A stretch of DNA of 64,000 bases from Chloroflexi bacterium TSY (GTDB lineage Bacteria > Chloroflexota > Anaerolineae > Caldilineales > Caldilineaceae), in assembly GCA_019217005.1 (NCBI GenBank), contig JAHBNG010000047.1, positions 1-64,000 on the forward strand, written 5' to 3'. Numbering within the stretch: the first letter of the stretch is position 1; every line of letters starts with the position of its first letter. The notes below the pieces were generated by a model that saw only the letters and a list, made by a program, of their open reading frames with translations, did no database searches and was not told where the DNA came from. A program made the translations under genes and the position numbers. Below are positions 1 through 10,704 of the stretch, one piece after another.

Positions 1-272
1 ATTTTCGACAATTGAACAGGGCTGCTAATCGAAAATGTTTCGATTTCAAAGAACATCAAGAAGAAGACCATGAAGATCGACTAATAGAACTTCCCACTCT
101 TTAAAAAAAACATATCTGCTTTCTCCTTGTGTTGAATTGAAATGGGGACCTTGGTCATCGTTACGCTTGCGTCCAGGGCAGTGTTATCCACATCTCTTCA
201 AAGATGGACAATCCGGCCTCACGCTTTGCATGAGACCGGTGACTACGGGGTTGGAGAAACTATGCGAACAGG

Positions 273-2149
273 TTACTGTTTATTGTTTACGAGTGGTAGG
301 GAAGATCTCATGGCTGCGGTTAACAACGGTCTGTTCGCCATTCTCATCATTGTCACTAGCCCCTCTTCATCGGACGATGTACCGGCAGCGGATGCGCCTT
401 CGCAGTTGGTGATGGTGTCGTCACCAAAACTACCCTGGCAGGTCATCCGTGCCATTGCCGCCGTTGAGCAGATCATCGCCACCACCGCCATTGAGGGATG
501 TCGCCACCGCCGCCACACGACGTCATCGCCACTGAGCCCGTTGAGCGTATCCTTGCCGCCGAGTGGGACCAGATCATCCATATGCGTGCCGGTCAGGTTT
601 CACCGCTGCTGGTGCCCACGATGATGGCGTCACCCGTCCAGTTGGGAGACGTACGCGCCCGTTGAGCTTACCTGGAAGGCATCGAAGCCGCCACACCGAC
701 CGATGAACTGACTGACCTCAATGGTCACCGTGGCCACATTGAGTCCGCCGTGCCGTCATTGGCCTTGTAGGTGAAGCTATCGATGCCAACGAAATCTGGA
801 TTGGGCGTGTGGTAAAGGAGCCATCGATGTTGAGGGTCACGCTGCCGTTGCTGGGATCGCTGATCTTGATGGCCGTCAGGTATCGTCTTCAGCATCGCTG
901 TCGTTCTCCAGCACACCGGGTGCGGCCACGTTGAGGGCAAATCCTCGAACGCGATGTAGCTGTCATCTTCGGCGAGGGGGGCGCTGTTGCCGACGACCAC
1001 ATCTACCGGCACGCTGGTTTGCTGGGTCGACCCATCGCCTAACTGGCCTTTGTCGTTGTCCCCAAGCACTGGAGCCCGCCCGCGCTGGTCAATACGCAGA
1101 TGTGCCCACGGCCTGATGCGACCGCAGTCCCGCCGCTGGTCAGCCCAGCATGTCCACCGGTATGTTGCTGTTCGTCATGGTGCCATCGCCCAGTTCGCCA
1201 AATTCGTTGCCAGCCTTGACCGCGCCAGCATTGGTCACGGCACAGCTATGCGCGAAGCCCGCAAAGACCGCTGCGACCTCGCTGGTCAGTCCGACCACAT
1301 CTACCGGCGTGGGGCTGTCCGCAGGCCGTTGCCCGAAGCCGTTTTGCATTTGAGTCCACCCGTCGTGGTTATGGCACAGGTGTGGTCTTCGCCCAATGCA
1401 CGACGGCACGCCGCTGAGTCCAACCACATCCACGGGCGTGAGGATGTCGGTGGTGGTGCCGATACCCACCTCGCCATCGTTGTTATCGCCCCAACATTTG
1501 AGTCCGCCAGCACTGGTGACTACACGGTGTGGTCGTCCCCTTGCCCCGTGGCGAGTGCGGCCACGCCAGTCGTCAATCCGCTGACGTCCCCGGGCGTGCT
1601 GCGATCGGTGGTGACCGTCGCCCAACTGGCCATCCAGGTTGCGCCCCGCCGTCCCGCTCGTGCCAGTCAGCGCGCCATATTCGTGCCGGTCGTGATGGCG
1701 ATCACGCCGCTGGTCAGCAACCACATCCACTGGGGTGCTGCTGCTGGTGGTGGTGCCATCGCCCAACTGGCCATTGTTGTTGTTGCCCCAGCACTTGACC
1801 CCACCGCTGCTGGTCAGGCACAGCTCTGATCGTCTCCCGCAGCAATGGCGACCACGCCGCTGGTCAGCCAACGACATCGACTGGCGTGCTGCGACCGATG
1901 TTGGTGCCGTCGCCCAGCTGACCATTGGAATTATGCCCCAGCACTTGACCCCGCCCGCGCTGGTTGGGACACGGAATGATCCTCCCCAAATTAATATTGG
2001 TAAACGTCCCGCTCTGGGCGTGGGCCTGGGACGTTGGCATCGCCAACGCAAAGATTCCCACCGCTATACATAACGCGGCGACGCGCAGGGGCGAGACTCA
2101 TGCTAACTGGTACGCTCAGTGGTGTTGAACCGTCATTCTGTTTTCTCAT
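273..2149 (-). pseudogene. Degraded left-arm copy of RCC1/RTX secreted protein B
   Basis: This is the mirror copy of the gene at 10705-12641. The start (CAT at 2147-2149) and stop (TTA at 273-275) are conserved, but about 60 nt are missing in scattered small deletions. The frame breaks repeatedly and only fragments of the RCC1 repeats (CWG motifs), the cadherin-like domain and the RTX repeats can be read. The pattern of short deletions looks like uncorrected long-read error or rapid decay. Confidence 0.85.
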
Positions 2150-2198
2150 TTTGTCTCCTTTGATGATTGAACATGAACTATGAAATAACCTATCTCCG

Positions 2199-2284
2199 AT
2201 CATAGCGGGCAATCGTATTCAGATCGTCGTGAAACGGGTTTTATCGTCTTGAATTGGCGATAAAACGTATTCAGATCGTCTTCA
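2199..2284 (-). promoter_or_regulatory. Left-arm copy of promoter array P2
   Basis: Reverse complement of the array at 10567-10654. The -10 (TATGAT on the minus strand) is at 2199-2204, with phased octamers up to 2284. It directs transcription towards the degraded copy at 273-2149. Confidence 0.75.
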
Positions 2285-2444
2285 TCAGTTGAAACGCGTT
2301 TCAACTGTGCTGCCTCGAAACAAACCGACCTCACGCCCAGCGTGAGGTCAGGTAATAGGATAAAAAAGCTCTCAGCTAATCAGCCGTCAGCTTTCAGCCA
2401 GAATCTGGCCATGTTTCGTGGCTGATTTTTATACTTTCCTATAC

Positions 2445-2661
2445 TCAGTAGATCCAAATTTGGCGTTTTTGGCGATTTTCAGTCGAGATTGCAGGGATTT
2501 TGGAGTCATTTATTCAGATTTCGGTTACAGAAAACAACCTATTTCATATCTGAAAATCGCCCAAATCTAACGCAAAAACTAGATATCGACCGGCAAATTT
2601 GTATTTATGTCAACTGTTTAGCCAGAATTCTCTCTCAAAACCTGAAATTTGGATCTACTGA
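2445..2661 (-). mobile_element. MITE-1 copy A (217 bp)
   Basis: This non-coding element begins TCAGTAGATCCAAATTT and ends with its inverse, AAATTTGGATCTACTGA. It is flanked by the direct repeat TAC (2442-2444 and 2662-2664). It is the mirror image of copy B in the right arm and nearly identical to copy C at 61372. It lies between the 3' end of one secreted gene and the terminator/promoter of the next. Confidence 0.9.
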
Positions 2662-2840
2662 TACTATGAAAAAACTGCGCGAACGAGGCATCAAATTGCT
2701 TGGTTTGCTGCCACGCGATTGGTAGCGCAAAGGCTGCTTGGTATGTATAGGTGGTTCATCTACATCACGTTGAATGTGAGGTCGGTCTCTCTGCTATCTG
2801 GCTGATAGTCTACTTTGCGAACTCGCCACCATTGCTCAAG

Positions 2841-4584
2841 CTAATCGTTGGAGACAAGCGGCAGGAAGAGTTGCTGAATGCGCTTGGCGATGGCGTGTTC
2901 ACCATTCTCGCCGTCGTTGCTGCGGCGGGCTGCACTCTCGTCAACAAGCTCACCATCGTCGGCTGCATTGCTGGCTGCTGATGCGCCTTCACACTTGGCG
3001 ATGGTGTCGTTGCCAGGACCACCTTTACAGAAGTCATTGCCGTCGCCGCCGTTCAGGTTGTCGTCGCCCTTATTGCCGTAAAGAATATCCTGGCCACCAT
3101 TGCCCTCCAGGTCGTCCCCCTTGCCGCCATAGAGCGTGTCGTTGTCGGGACCGCCAATGAGCCAGTCGTCCTGGGGATTGCCATAGAGGTGTCGTTGCCC
3201 TGCTGCCCCTCGATGATATCAACGCCCGCACCGCCACAGATGACGTCATCCCCGTCTTTGCCATAGATGTCATCGGGGCCCTGTAGACCAAGGATCAGGT
3301 CGGGGCCATCGGTGCCAATGAGCCAGTCGTGGCCGTTGCTGCCCACAATCAGGTTGCCGGGGAAGCTGGGCGCCGCAAAGACACCAGGGGCCGTCTCAAA
3401 GACATCGAAGCCGCCGCAAGTGGCAATCGGTGTAGCAATGGCGTTCACTGTGATGGTTACCGTGGCGATGGGTGAATCATCGGTCCCGTCGTTGGCTTTG
3501 TAGGTGAAGGTATCGTGGCCTGTGAAGCCAGCGTCGGGCGAGTAGGTGAAGCTGCCATCAGGATTGAACGTCAAGCCGCCGTTGCTCGCATCATCCACCA
3601 AGACCGCTGTCAGGGAGTTTCCGTCTGCATCATTATCATTTGCTAACACGCCAGGACCAGGTACATCAAGCTGGGTGCCCTCGGTGGTGCTATAAGCATC
3701 GTTCGCGGCGATTGGTGCAGTATTGGGCGGCGGTGGGCCAAACGGACCAGCACCACTTGGCACCGTGCTTTGACCGTCATCATCATTCCCCAGCAGATCA
3801 CATCGCCATCCGTTTCCAGCACGCAGATGTGACTCTCCCCGACACTGACTTAGCTAACAAGACCAATACCCGTTGGGATTAGCGTATCGTTTGTTTGGTG
3901 CCGATCCCAACAAACGACCTCGCCACTCGTCTTTACCCACAGACCTCGCCGATCCCCGTACTTGAGCACCTCCAACGCTGATCTGGCTATAAGGAGCGGG
4001 GCGGAGAAAAGATGGATCAAAGACATCTCTGCCCCAACAGTGGACATCGCCGTCTGTATCAATGGCACAGCTGTGGAAATGTCCTGCACTGACCTGACTA
4101 AACGGCCCTCCATTTGGGGGTATAGCGCTGACTTGACTACGGCGATCATCCCCCCAACAGATCACATCGCCATCCGTTTCTAGGGCGCAGGTGTGAAAAT
4201 CGCCAACACTAATCTGGCTAAAGGGGCCACTGCCAGCCGGGATACCGCCTTGACCAAGTTCCTCAACCCCCCAGCAGATGAGATCACCATCTGTTTCCAG
4301 GGCACACGTGTGAACCCCACCCGCACTGATTTGGCTAAAAGGGCCACTCCCCGCCGGAACTGCGCTTTGACCAAATTCATCATTCCCCCAGCAGATAACC
4401 TGCCCATCCGTTTGCAGGCCACAACTATGCGAAAATCCAGCACTGATATAGGTCTCTGCAGAGGCGGCTGAGGCCGTGGCGACCAGCAGCAAACTCAAGC
4501 CAAAGAACAAAAGTATACTCTTGAAAAGATAATTCGTTGGCTAAATCCAATTCTGTGCATGTTAACATTCATACTTTGCTTCAT
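2841..4584 (-). pseudogene. Degraded left-arm copy of RCC1/RTX secreted protein A
   Basis: Mirror copy of 8250-10006, about 13 nt shorter. It shares the same in-frame stop (TAA after GLVS). It keeps the correct reading through the FPGNLIVGSNG segment, where the right arm has lost one C. It has its own frameshifts elsewhere, for example in the last RTX repeats and near the RCC1 repeat around 4000. Confidence 0.85.
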
Positions 4585-4667
4585 GAGATTGATTCTCCTT
4601 TAGAATTCGTATTGACCATGAGGTTGTTAGGCGAAAGAGTCTACTCAACCGCCAACCTATATCTTCA

Positions 4668-4755
4668 ATTATAGTGGGCGATCGCATTCAGATCGTCGTG
4701 AAATTGGAGATCGACCGTCTTCAATTGGCGAAAAAACGTCTTCAACGCGTATTCA
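4668..4755 (-). promoter_or_regulatory. Left-arm copy of promoter array P1
   Basis: Reverse complement of 8080-8166. The -10 TATAAT reads on the minus strand at 4668-4673, and the phased octamers extend to 4755. Confidence 0.75.
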
Positions 4756-4814
4756 GTAGGTAAAAACGATCTCAGACCTGCGATGATAGAAAATAAATCA
4801 GATCATATTCAGAC

Positions 4815-4833
4815 TCAGTAGAACCAAATTTCC
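4815..4833 (+). mobile_element. Putative terminal repeat of the recombinase-bearing element (left arm)
   Basis: The sequence TCAGTAGAACCAAATTTCC stands 69 bp upstream of the tyrosine recombinase start. Its first 17 bases match the MITE-1 terminal repeat TCAGTAGATCCAAATTT at 16 positions, with the same orientation relative to the element interior. I infer that it is the outer end of a mobile element carrying the recombinase. The other end is not visible because the palindrome folds back inside the second recombinase. Confidence 0.6.
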
Positions 4834-4901
4834 GTGGAGGAGGCGTTCTCTATTACACGCAGTAGGCCAAAAAAGGGGTAAAATAGCCCTAGGAGGCCAA
4901 A

Positions 4902-6677
4902 ATGAACCAAGAATTTAGCGCCGCAGTAACAGGATTCTGTGCCCATGTGAGAATGCTTTCTCCGCAAAGCGAAACTGTAAAACATTACGAAAGTGACCTA
5001 AATCAATTTGGCCAGGTGATAGAAAAAAGGCCAAGAGATAGGTCGCCAAGAGATAACGACGTTTGTAACGGCGCAACTCGAAGCGGGGATGAGCAGTGCG
5101 ACGGTCAATCGCAGAGTGGCAACGTTGAGCCGATTTTTCGACTACTTGGCGGATGAGGCAGAAGACGAAAGCTGGTCAAACCCGGTGGTGTGGCGTCTAC
5201 ACCGACTGGATACAGGTTGCCATCTTCCCAGAGATATAGCGGAACGCATCGTCCGCCAGTTATGGGGGAGCGTGAGTCAAGGTCAGATAAGAGACCAAGT
5301 GATGTTGGCCTTGATGCTCGACGTTGGCCTGCGGGTGGGCGAAGTGTCGAAACTAGAGATGGGCGATATTGAAGCTGCCATAAATCCGGACGAACTGTGG
5401 TCACTGCGCGTACGCGGCAAAGGGAACAAAGAGCGTCGAGTCTGGTTGACGCCAGAAACCACAGCGCTGTTGGTGAGCTATATGGATGAGCGTCCTGATG
5501 CAGTCGATAGCCATCTGTTTCTGACTCGTCGTCACAAAGGCATCAGTGTCCGCGGAATCCAGGAGCGCCTCGATTATTACCGTCAGCAAGCCGGACTCTC
5601 CGAGAACGAGGTCTCCTGTCATCGCCTGCGCCATACCTTCGCCAGACGAATGGCAGAGTCGCGTATGCCACTGCCTAGTCTCTCTCATTGGTTGGGCACA
5701 GTCAATTGAAAACGACCCAGATTTACATCGATGGTGCCAATCCTGATATGCGAGCCGACTATGAAGCTGCTATGGAGCAGTTGTCTCGCCAAGCCGCATG
5801 CTCGGATATTGAAGGAACGACATCTGCAATAGAGACAGAGAATACTGTGCCTTCTGAACATCGCACAGTGGAGCCAGCTGTTGGCATCTGTTTGTCCGCT
5901 GATGAGATCCGTCAACGTCTCACCTCATTGCCGCTCTGGCTTCATCAACCCATCATCTCATTACTTCTCCACCAGCAATTACGCTGGAAAGCCCTCTATC
6001 GGCGGGAACGAGCCCTTCAGTGGCTTGGCGAACTCCAACGCGGTTGGCAATGGATGCTCGACCAGCGCATGCTCTCCAGCTTATCCGAACTAAGACGGCG
6101 CGATCTCCAAGACTACATCACCCACCTATGTGACTTAGAGTATTCCGTCCATACCATCAATCATTTTATTTGTACCCTCAAGTGTTTTCTGCATTTTGCT
6201 GAAGAATGTGGCCAGTCGATCGCTCCGGCTTTATATCGCATTCAACGTCTCAAACGACCCACTACCTTACCTCGTCCGTTGCGCCAGCATGAATTTGCTC
6301 AACTTGAACAGTTCGTCTTAAACTCAACGGCTCAGAGCCTTTCTCCTTCCGACCTCCTTGACCGTGCTTGGTTTCTTATTCTGGTTGATGCTGGGCTACG
6401 TATGGGCGAAGTGCAAGCTCTGCTCGTTCGAGATGCCAAATCCCATCGTGACCGTCGGTTGCCTGTTACCCAACGCACTGCTCTTGCCATCGATGCCCAT
6501 CTGCAACATCGCACCGATGACCTGGCTACTCATTCCCCGCTTTTACTACGCGATGGCTTACCTCTTCGAGCCAATTATGTGCGCAACCATCTTCATGCCT
6601 TTGCCACCCGTTTGCTCAACAGTGGCCTTATGCCCATCACTACCTTGCAGAAACACTTGAGGGTACAAATAAAATGA
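4902..6677 (+). CDS. Tandem-fused tyrosine recombinase (left-arm copy, frameshifted)
   Basis: Two tyrosine-recombinase modules follow each other. Module 1 has an N-terminal SAM-like core-binding domain (about residues 1-100), box I Arg in DVGLRVGEVSKL, the beta-hairpin Lys in VRGKGNKERRV, HRLRHTF of box II, and then GHSQLKTTQIYI with the catalytic Tyr. Module 2 follows without a stop: a core-binding domain (YITHLCDLEYSVHTINHF), box I VDAGLRMGEVQAL and box II-like HLHAFATRLLNSG. A one-base shift at about 5688, present in both arms, separates HWLG from the frame containing the GH...Y box. A 2-bp loss near 5035 is specific to the left arm. The start ATG at 4902 follows TAGGAGG. The last residues, after LQKHL, come from the opposite palindrome arm, so the true C-terminus is missing. 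Confidence 0.8.
6196..6645. other. Loop between the arms of the inverted repeat
   Basis: This unique segment of about 450 bp separates the two arms. It encodes most of the catalytic part of the second tyrosine recombinase module on the plus strand and then runs into the opposite arm. It is bounded by short inverted sequences: GTGTTTTCTGCA at 6184-6195 and TGCAGAAACAC at 6646-6656. Confidence 0.85.
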
Positions 6678-7933
6678 TTGATGGTATGGACGGAATACTC
6701 TAAGTCACATAGGTGGGTGATGTAGTCTTGGAGATCGCGCCGTCTTAGTTCGGATAAGCTGGAGAGCATGCGCTGGTCGAGCATCCATTGCCAACCGCGT
6801 TGGAGTTCGCCAAGCCACTGAAGGGCTCGTTCCCGCCGATAGAGGGCTTTCCAGCGTAATTGCTGGTGGAGAAGTAATGAGATGATGGGTTGATGAAGCC
6901 AGAGCGGCAATGAGGTGAGACGTTGACGGATCTCATCAGCGGACAAACAGATGCCAACAGCTGGCTCCACTGTGCGATGTTCAGAAGGCACAGTATTCTC
7001 TGTCTCTATTGCAGATGTCGTTCCTTCAATATCCGAGCATGCGGCTTGGCGAGACAACTGCTCCATAGCAGCTTCATAGTCGGCTCGCATATCAGGATTG
7101 GCACCATCGATGTAAATCTGGGTCGTTTTCAATTGACTGTGCCCAACCAATGAGAGAGACTAGGCAGTGGCATACGCGACTCTGCCATTCGTCTGGCGAA
7201 GGTATGGCGCAGGCGATGACAGGAGACCTCGTTCTCGGAGAGTCCGGCTTGCTGACGGTAATAATCGAGGCGCTCCTGGATTCCGCGGACACTGATGCCT
7301 TTGTGACGACGAGTCAGAAACAGATGGCTATCGACTGCATCAGGACGCTCATCCATATAGCTCACCAACAGCGCTGTGGTTTCTGGCGTCAACCAGACTC
7401 GACGCTCTTTGTTCCCTTTGCCGCGTACGCGCAGTGACCACAGTTCGTCCGGATTTATGGCAGCTTCAATATCGCCCATCTCTGTTTCGACACTTCGCCC
7501 GCAGGCCAACGTCGAGCATCAAGGCCAACATCACTTGGTCTCTTATCTGACCTTGACTCACGCTCCCCCATAACTGGCGGACGATGCGTTCCGCTATATC
7601 TCTGGGAAGATGGCAACCTGTATCCAGTCGGTGTAGACGCCACACCACCGGGTTTGACCAGCTTTCGTCTTCTGCCTCATCCGCCAAGTAGTCGAAAAAT
7701 CGGCTCAACGTTGCCACTCTGCGATTGACCGTCGCACTGCTCATCCCCGCTTCGAGTTGCGCCGTTACAAACGTCGTTATCTCTTGGCGACCTATCTCTC
7801 TTGGCCTTTTTTCTATCACCTGGCCAAATTGATTTAGGTCACTTTCGTAATGTTTTACAGTTTCGCTTTGCGGAGAAAGCATTCTCACATGGGCACAGAA
7901 TCCTGTTACTGCGGCGCTAAATTCTTGGTTCAT
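6656..7933 (-). pseudogene. Tandem tyrosine recombinase, right-arm copy, truncated
   Basis: Mirror copy of the recombinase. It starts at 7933 and has the correct N-terminal reading (EKRPREIGRQEITTF) that the left arm lost. A deletion at about 7500 breaks box I (GLRAKC instead of GLRVGEVSK). The shared shift at about 7150 is present. Module 2 is cut by the palindrome junction after INHFICTLKCF. Combining the two arms gives one consistent recombinase with all catalytic residues of module 1. Confidence 0.8.
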
Positions 7934-8001
7934 TTTGGCCTCCTAGGGCTATTTTACCCCTTTTTTGGCCTACTGCGTGTAATAGAGAACGCCTCCTCCA
8001 C

Positions 8002-8020
8002 GGAAATTTGGTTCTACTGA
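8002..8020 (-). mobile_element. Putative terminal repeat of recombinase element (right arm)
   Basis: Mirror copy of 4815-4833. It reads GGAAATTTGGTTCTACTGA on the plus strand and lies upstream of the minus-strand recombinase. It matches the MITE-1 terminal repeat at 16 of 17 bases. Confidence 0.6.
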
Positions 8021-8079
8021 GTCTGAATATGATCTGATTTATTTTCTATCATCGCAGGTCTGAGATCGTTTTTACCTAC

Positions 8080-8166
8080 TGAATACGCGTTGAAGACGTT
8101 TTTCGCCAATTGAAGACGGTCGATCTCCAATTTCACGACGATCTGAATGCGATCGCCCACTATAAT
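8080..8166 (+). promoter_or_regulatory. Promoter array P1 (phased octamers plus -10)
   Basis: Octamers: TGAATACG 8080, TGAAGACG 8091, TGAAGACG 8111, TCACGACG 8133 and TGAATGCG 8144. The start-to-start spacings are 11, 20, 22 and 11. A perfect TATAAT sits at 8161-8166, 9 nt after the last octamer. No -35 hexamer stands at the normal distance; that region is occupied by the last two octamers, as at activator-dependent SARP promoters. It drives secreted protein A, whose start is 84 nt downstream of the -10. Confidence 0.75.
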
Positions 8167-8249
8167 TGAAGATATAGGTTGGCGGTTGAGTAGACTCTTT
8201 CGCCTAACAACCTCATGGTCAATACGAATTCTAAAGGAGAATCAATCTC

Positions 8250-10006
8250 ATGAAGCAAAGTATGAATGTTAACATGCACAGAATTGGATTTAGCCCAACG
8301 AATTATCTTTTCAAGAGTATACTTTTGTTCTTTGGCTTGAGTTTGCTGCTGGTCGCCACGGCCTCAGCCGCCTCTGCAGAGACCTATATCAGTGCTGGAT
8401 TTTCGCATAGTTGTGGCCTGCAAACGGATGGGCAGGTTATCTGCTGGGGGAATGATGAATTTGGTCAAAGCGCAGTTCCGGCGGGGAGTGGCCCTTTTAG
8501 CCAAATCAGTGCGGGTGGGGTTCACACGTGTGCCCTGGAAACAGATGGTGATCTCATCTGCTGGGGGGTTGAGGAACTTGGTCAAGGCGGTATCCCGGCT
8601 GGCAGTGGCCCCTTTAGCCAGATTAGTGTTGGCGATTTTCACACCTGCGCCCTAGAAACGGATGGCGATGTGATCTGTTGGGGGGATGATCGCCGTAGTC
8701 AAGTCAGCGCTATACCCCCAAATGGAGGGCCGTTTAGTCAGGTCAGTGCAGGACATTTCCACAGCTGTGCCATTGATACAGACGGCGATGTCCACTGTTG
8801 GGGCAGAGATGTCTTTGATCCTATCTTTTCTCCGCCCCGCGTTGGCCCTTATAGCCAGATCAGCGTTGGAGGTGCTCAAGTACGGGGGATCGGCGAGGTC
8901 TGTGGGGTAAAGACGAGTGGCGAGGTCGTTTGTTGGGATCGGCACCAAACAAACGATACGCTAATCCCAACGGGTATTGGTCTTGTTAGCTAAGTCAGTG
9001 TCGGGGAGAGTCACATCTGCGTGCTGGAAACGGATGGCGATGTGATCTGCTGGGGGAATGATGATGACGGTCAAAGCACGGTGCCAAGTGGTGCTGGTCC
9101 GTTTGGCCCACCGCCGCCCAATACTGCACCAATCGCCGCGAACGATGCTTATAGCACCACCGAGGGCACCCAGCTTGATGTACCTGGTCCTGGCGTGTTA
9201 GCAAATGATAATGATGCAGACGGAAACTCCCTGACAGCGGTCTTGGTGGATGATGCGAGCAACGGCGGCTTGACGTTCAATCCTGATGGCAGCTTCACCT
9301 ACTCGCCCGACGCTGGCTTCACAGGCCACGATACCTTCACCTACAAAGCCAACGACGGGACCGATGATTCACCCATCGCCACGGTAACCATCACAGTGAA
9401 CGCCATTGCTACACCGATTGCCACTTGCGGCGGCTTCGATGTCTTTGAGACGGCCCCTGGTGTCTTTGCGGCGCCCAGCTTCCCGGCAACCTGATTGTGG
9501 GCAGCAACGGCCACGACTGGCTCATTGGCACCGATGGCCCCGACCTGATCCTTGGTCTACAGGGCCCCGATGACATCTATGGCAAAGACGGGGATGACGT
9601 CATCTGTGGCGGTGCGGGCGTTGATATCATCGAGGGGCAGCAGGGCAACGACACCCTCTATGGCAATCCCCAGGACGACTGGCTCATTGGCGGTCCCGAC
9701 AACGACACGCTCTATGGCGGCAAGGGGTGGGACGACCTGGAGGGCAATGGTGGCCAGGATATTCTTTACGGCAATAAGGGCGACGACAACCTGAACGGCG
9801 GCGACGGCAATGACTTCTGTAAAGGTGGTCCTGGCAACGACACCATCGCCAAGTGTGAAGGCGCATCAGCAGCCAGCAATGCAGCCGACGATGGTGAGCT
9901 TGTTGACGAGAGTGCAGCCCGCCGCAGCAACGACGGCGAGAATGGTGAACACGCCATCGCCAAGCGCATTCAGCAACTCTTCCTGCCGCTTGTCTCCAAC
10001 GATTAG
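8250..10006 (+). CDS. Secreted RCC1-repeat / cadherin-like / RTX protein A (stop and frameshift)
   Basis: About 585 residues if repaired. The start ATG 8250 follows AAAGGAG. A signal peptide (hydrophobic ILLFFGLSLLLVATASA, cleavage near residue 45) is followed by six or seven RCC1-like repeats with the signature SH(S/T)C-L-TDG-CWG. A cadherin-like/VCBS domain comes next (APIAANDAYSTTEG to FTYKANDG), then [15 protein letters not shown]-type GGxGxD calcium-binding repeats, a CEGASAAS linker, and the C-terminus FLPLVSND. RCC1-like propellers are probable ligand-binding surfaces; no enzyme motif is seen. An in-frame TAA at 8991-8993 stands where a Gln (CAA) is expected in the repeat pattern, in both arms. 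A lost C near 9490 shifts the frame in this arm only. Probably cell-surface or extracellular. Confidence 0.85.
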
Positions 10007-10184
10007 CTTGAGCAATGGTGGCGAGTTCGCAAAGTAGACTATCAGCCAGATAGCAGAGAGACCGACCTCACATTCAACGTGATGTAGATGAACCACCTAT
10101 ACATACCAAGCAGCCTTTGCGCTACCAATCGCGTGGCAGCAAACCAAGCAATTTGATGCCTCGTTCGCGCAGTTTTTCATAGTA

Positions 10185-10399
10185 TCAGTAGATCCAAATT
10201 TCAGGTTTTGAGAGAATTCTGGCTAAACAGTTGACATAAATACAAATTTGCCGGTCGATATCTAGTTTTTGCGTTAGATTTGGGCGATTTTCAGATATGA
10301 AATAGGTTGTTTTCTGTAACCGAAATCTGAATAAATGACTCCAAAATCCCTGCAATCTCGACTGAAAATCGCCAAAAACGCCAAATTTGGATCTACTGA
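10185..10399 (+). mobile_element. MITE-1 copy B
   Basis: A 215-bp non-coding element with terminal repeats TCAGTAGATCCAAATTT/AAATTTGGATCTACTGA and a 3-bp direct repeat GTA at 10182-10184 and 10400-10402. It is inserted downstream of secreted protein A and before its likely terminator. Confidence 0.9.
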
Positions 10400-10497
10400 G
10401 TATAGGAAAGTATAAAAATCAGCCACGAAACATGGCCAGATTCTGGCTGAAAGCTGACGGCTGATTAGCTGAGAGCTTTTTTATCCCCTTGTCATTA

Positions 10498-10527
10498 CCG
10501 ACCTCACGCTGGGCGTGAGGTCGGTTT
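10498..10527 (+). terminator. Terminator hairpin after secreted gene A
   Basis: A perfect 12-bp stem, CCGACCTCACGC (10498-10509) with GCGTGAGGTCGG (10513-10524), is followed by TTT. The stem core CCTCACGC/GCGTGAGG is shared with the hairpins after the next two secreted genes. A MITE and about 200 bp of other sequence now separate it from the gene stop. Confidence 0.7.
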
Positions 10528-10566
10528 GGTTTCTGGCGCAGCACAGTTGAAACGCGTTTCAACTGA

Positions 10567-10654
10567 TGAAGACGATCTGAATACGTTTTATCGCCAATTC
10601 AAGACGATAAAAACCCCGTTTCACGACGATCTGAATACGATTGCCCGCTATGAT
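10567..10654 (+). promoter_or_regulatory. Promoter array P2
   Basis: Octamers: TGAAGACG 10567, TGAATACG 10578, TCAAGACG 10599, TCACGACG 10621 and TGAATACG 10632 (spacings 11, 21, 22, 11). The -10 TATGAT is at 10649-10654, again 9 nt after the last octamer. A palindromic TTGAAACGCGTTTCAA lies just upstream at 10547-10562 and may be an additional operator. Confidence 0.75.
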
Positions 10655-10704
10655 CGGAGATAGGTTATTTCATAGTTCATGTTCAATCATCAAAGGAGAC
10701 AAAA

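Larger units (their letters stand above)
1..6195 (+). repeat. Left arm of giant inverted repeat
   Basis: The sequence from position 1 is the reverse complement of the sequence ending at 12918, and the match continues to about 6195. It contains mirrored copies of two secreted RCC1/RTX genes, their promoters, a MITE and the tyrosine recombinase. The arm is about 77 bases shorter than the right arm because of many one- to few-base deletions, which are densest in the first 2 kb. The arm reaches the first base of the window, so it may continue upstream or this may be a contig end. It may be an assembly or amplification fold-back rather than real genome structure. Confidence 0.95.

Noticed and set aside
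1140..2051. Apparent 303-residue CWG-repeat protein on the minus strand of the left arm
   Set aside because: It is one fragment of the indel-rich mirror copy of protein B, kept in frame by compensating deletions; not a separate gene.
5680..5710. Programmed frameshift between the recombinase body and its Tyr box
   Set aside because: No slippery heptamer or strong downstream structure is visible; a lost T in the CATTGG run gives the expected frame. Kept only as a remark.
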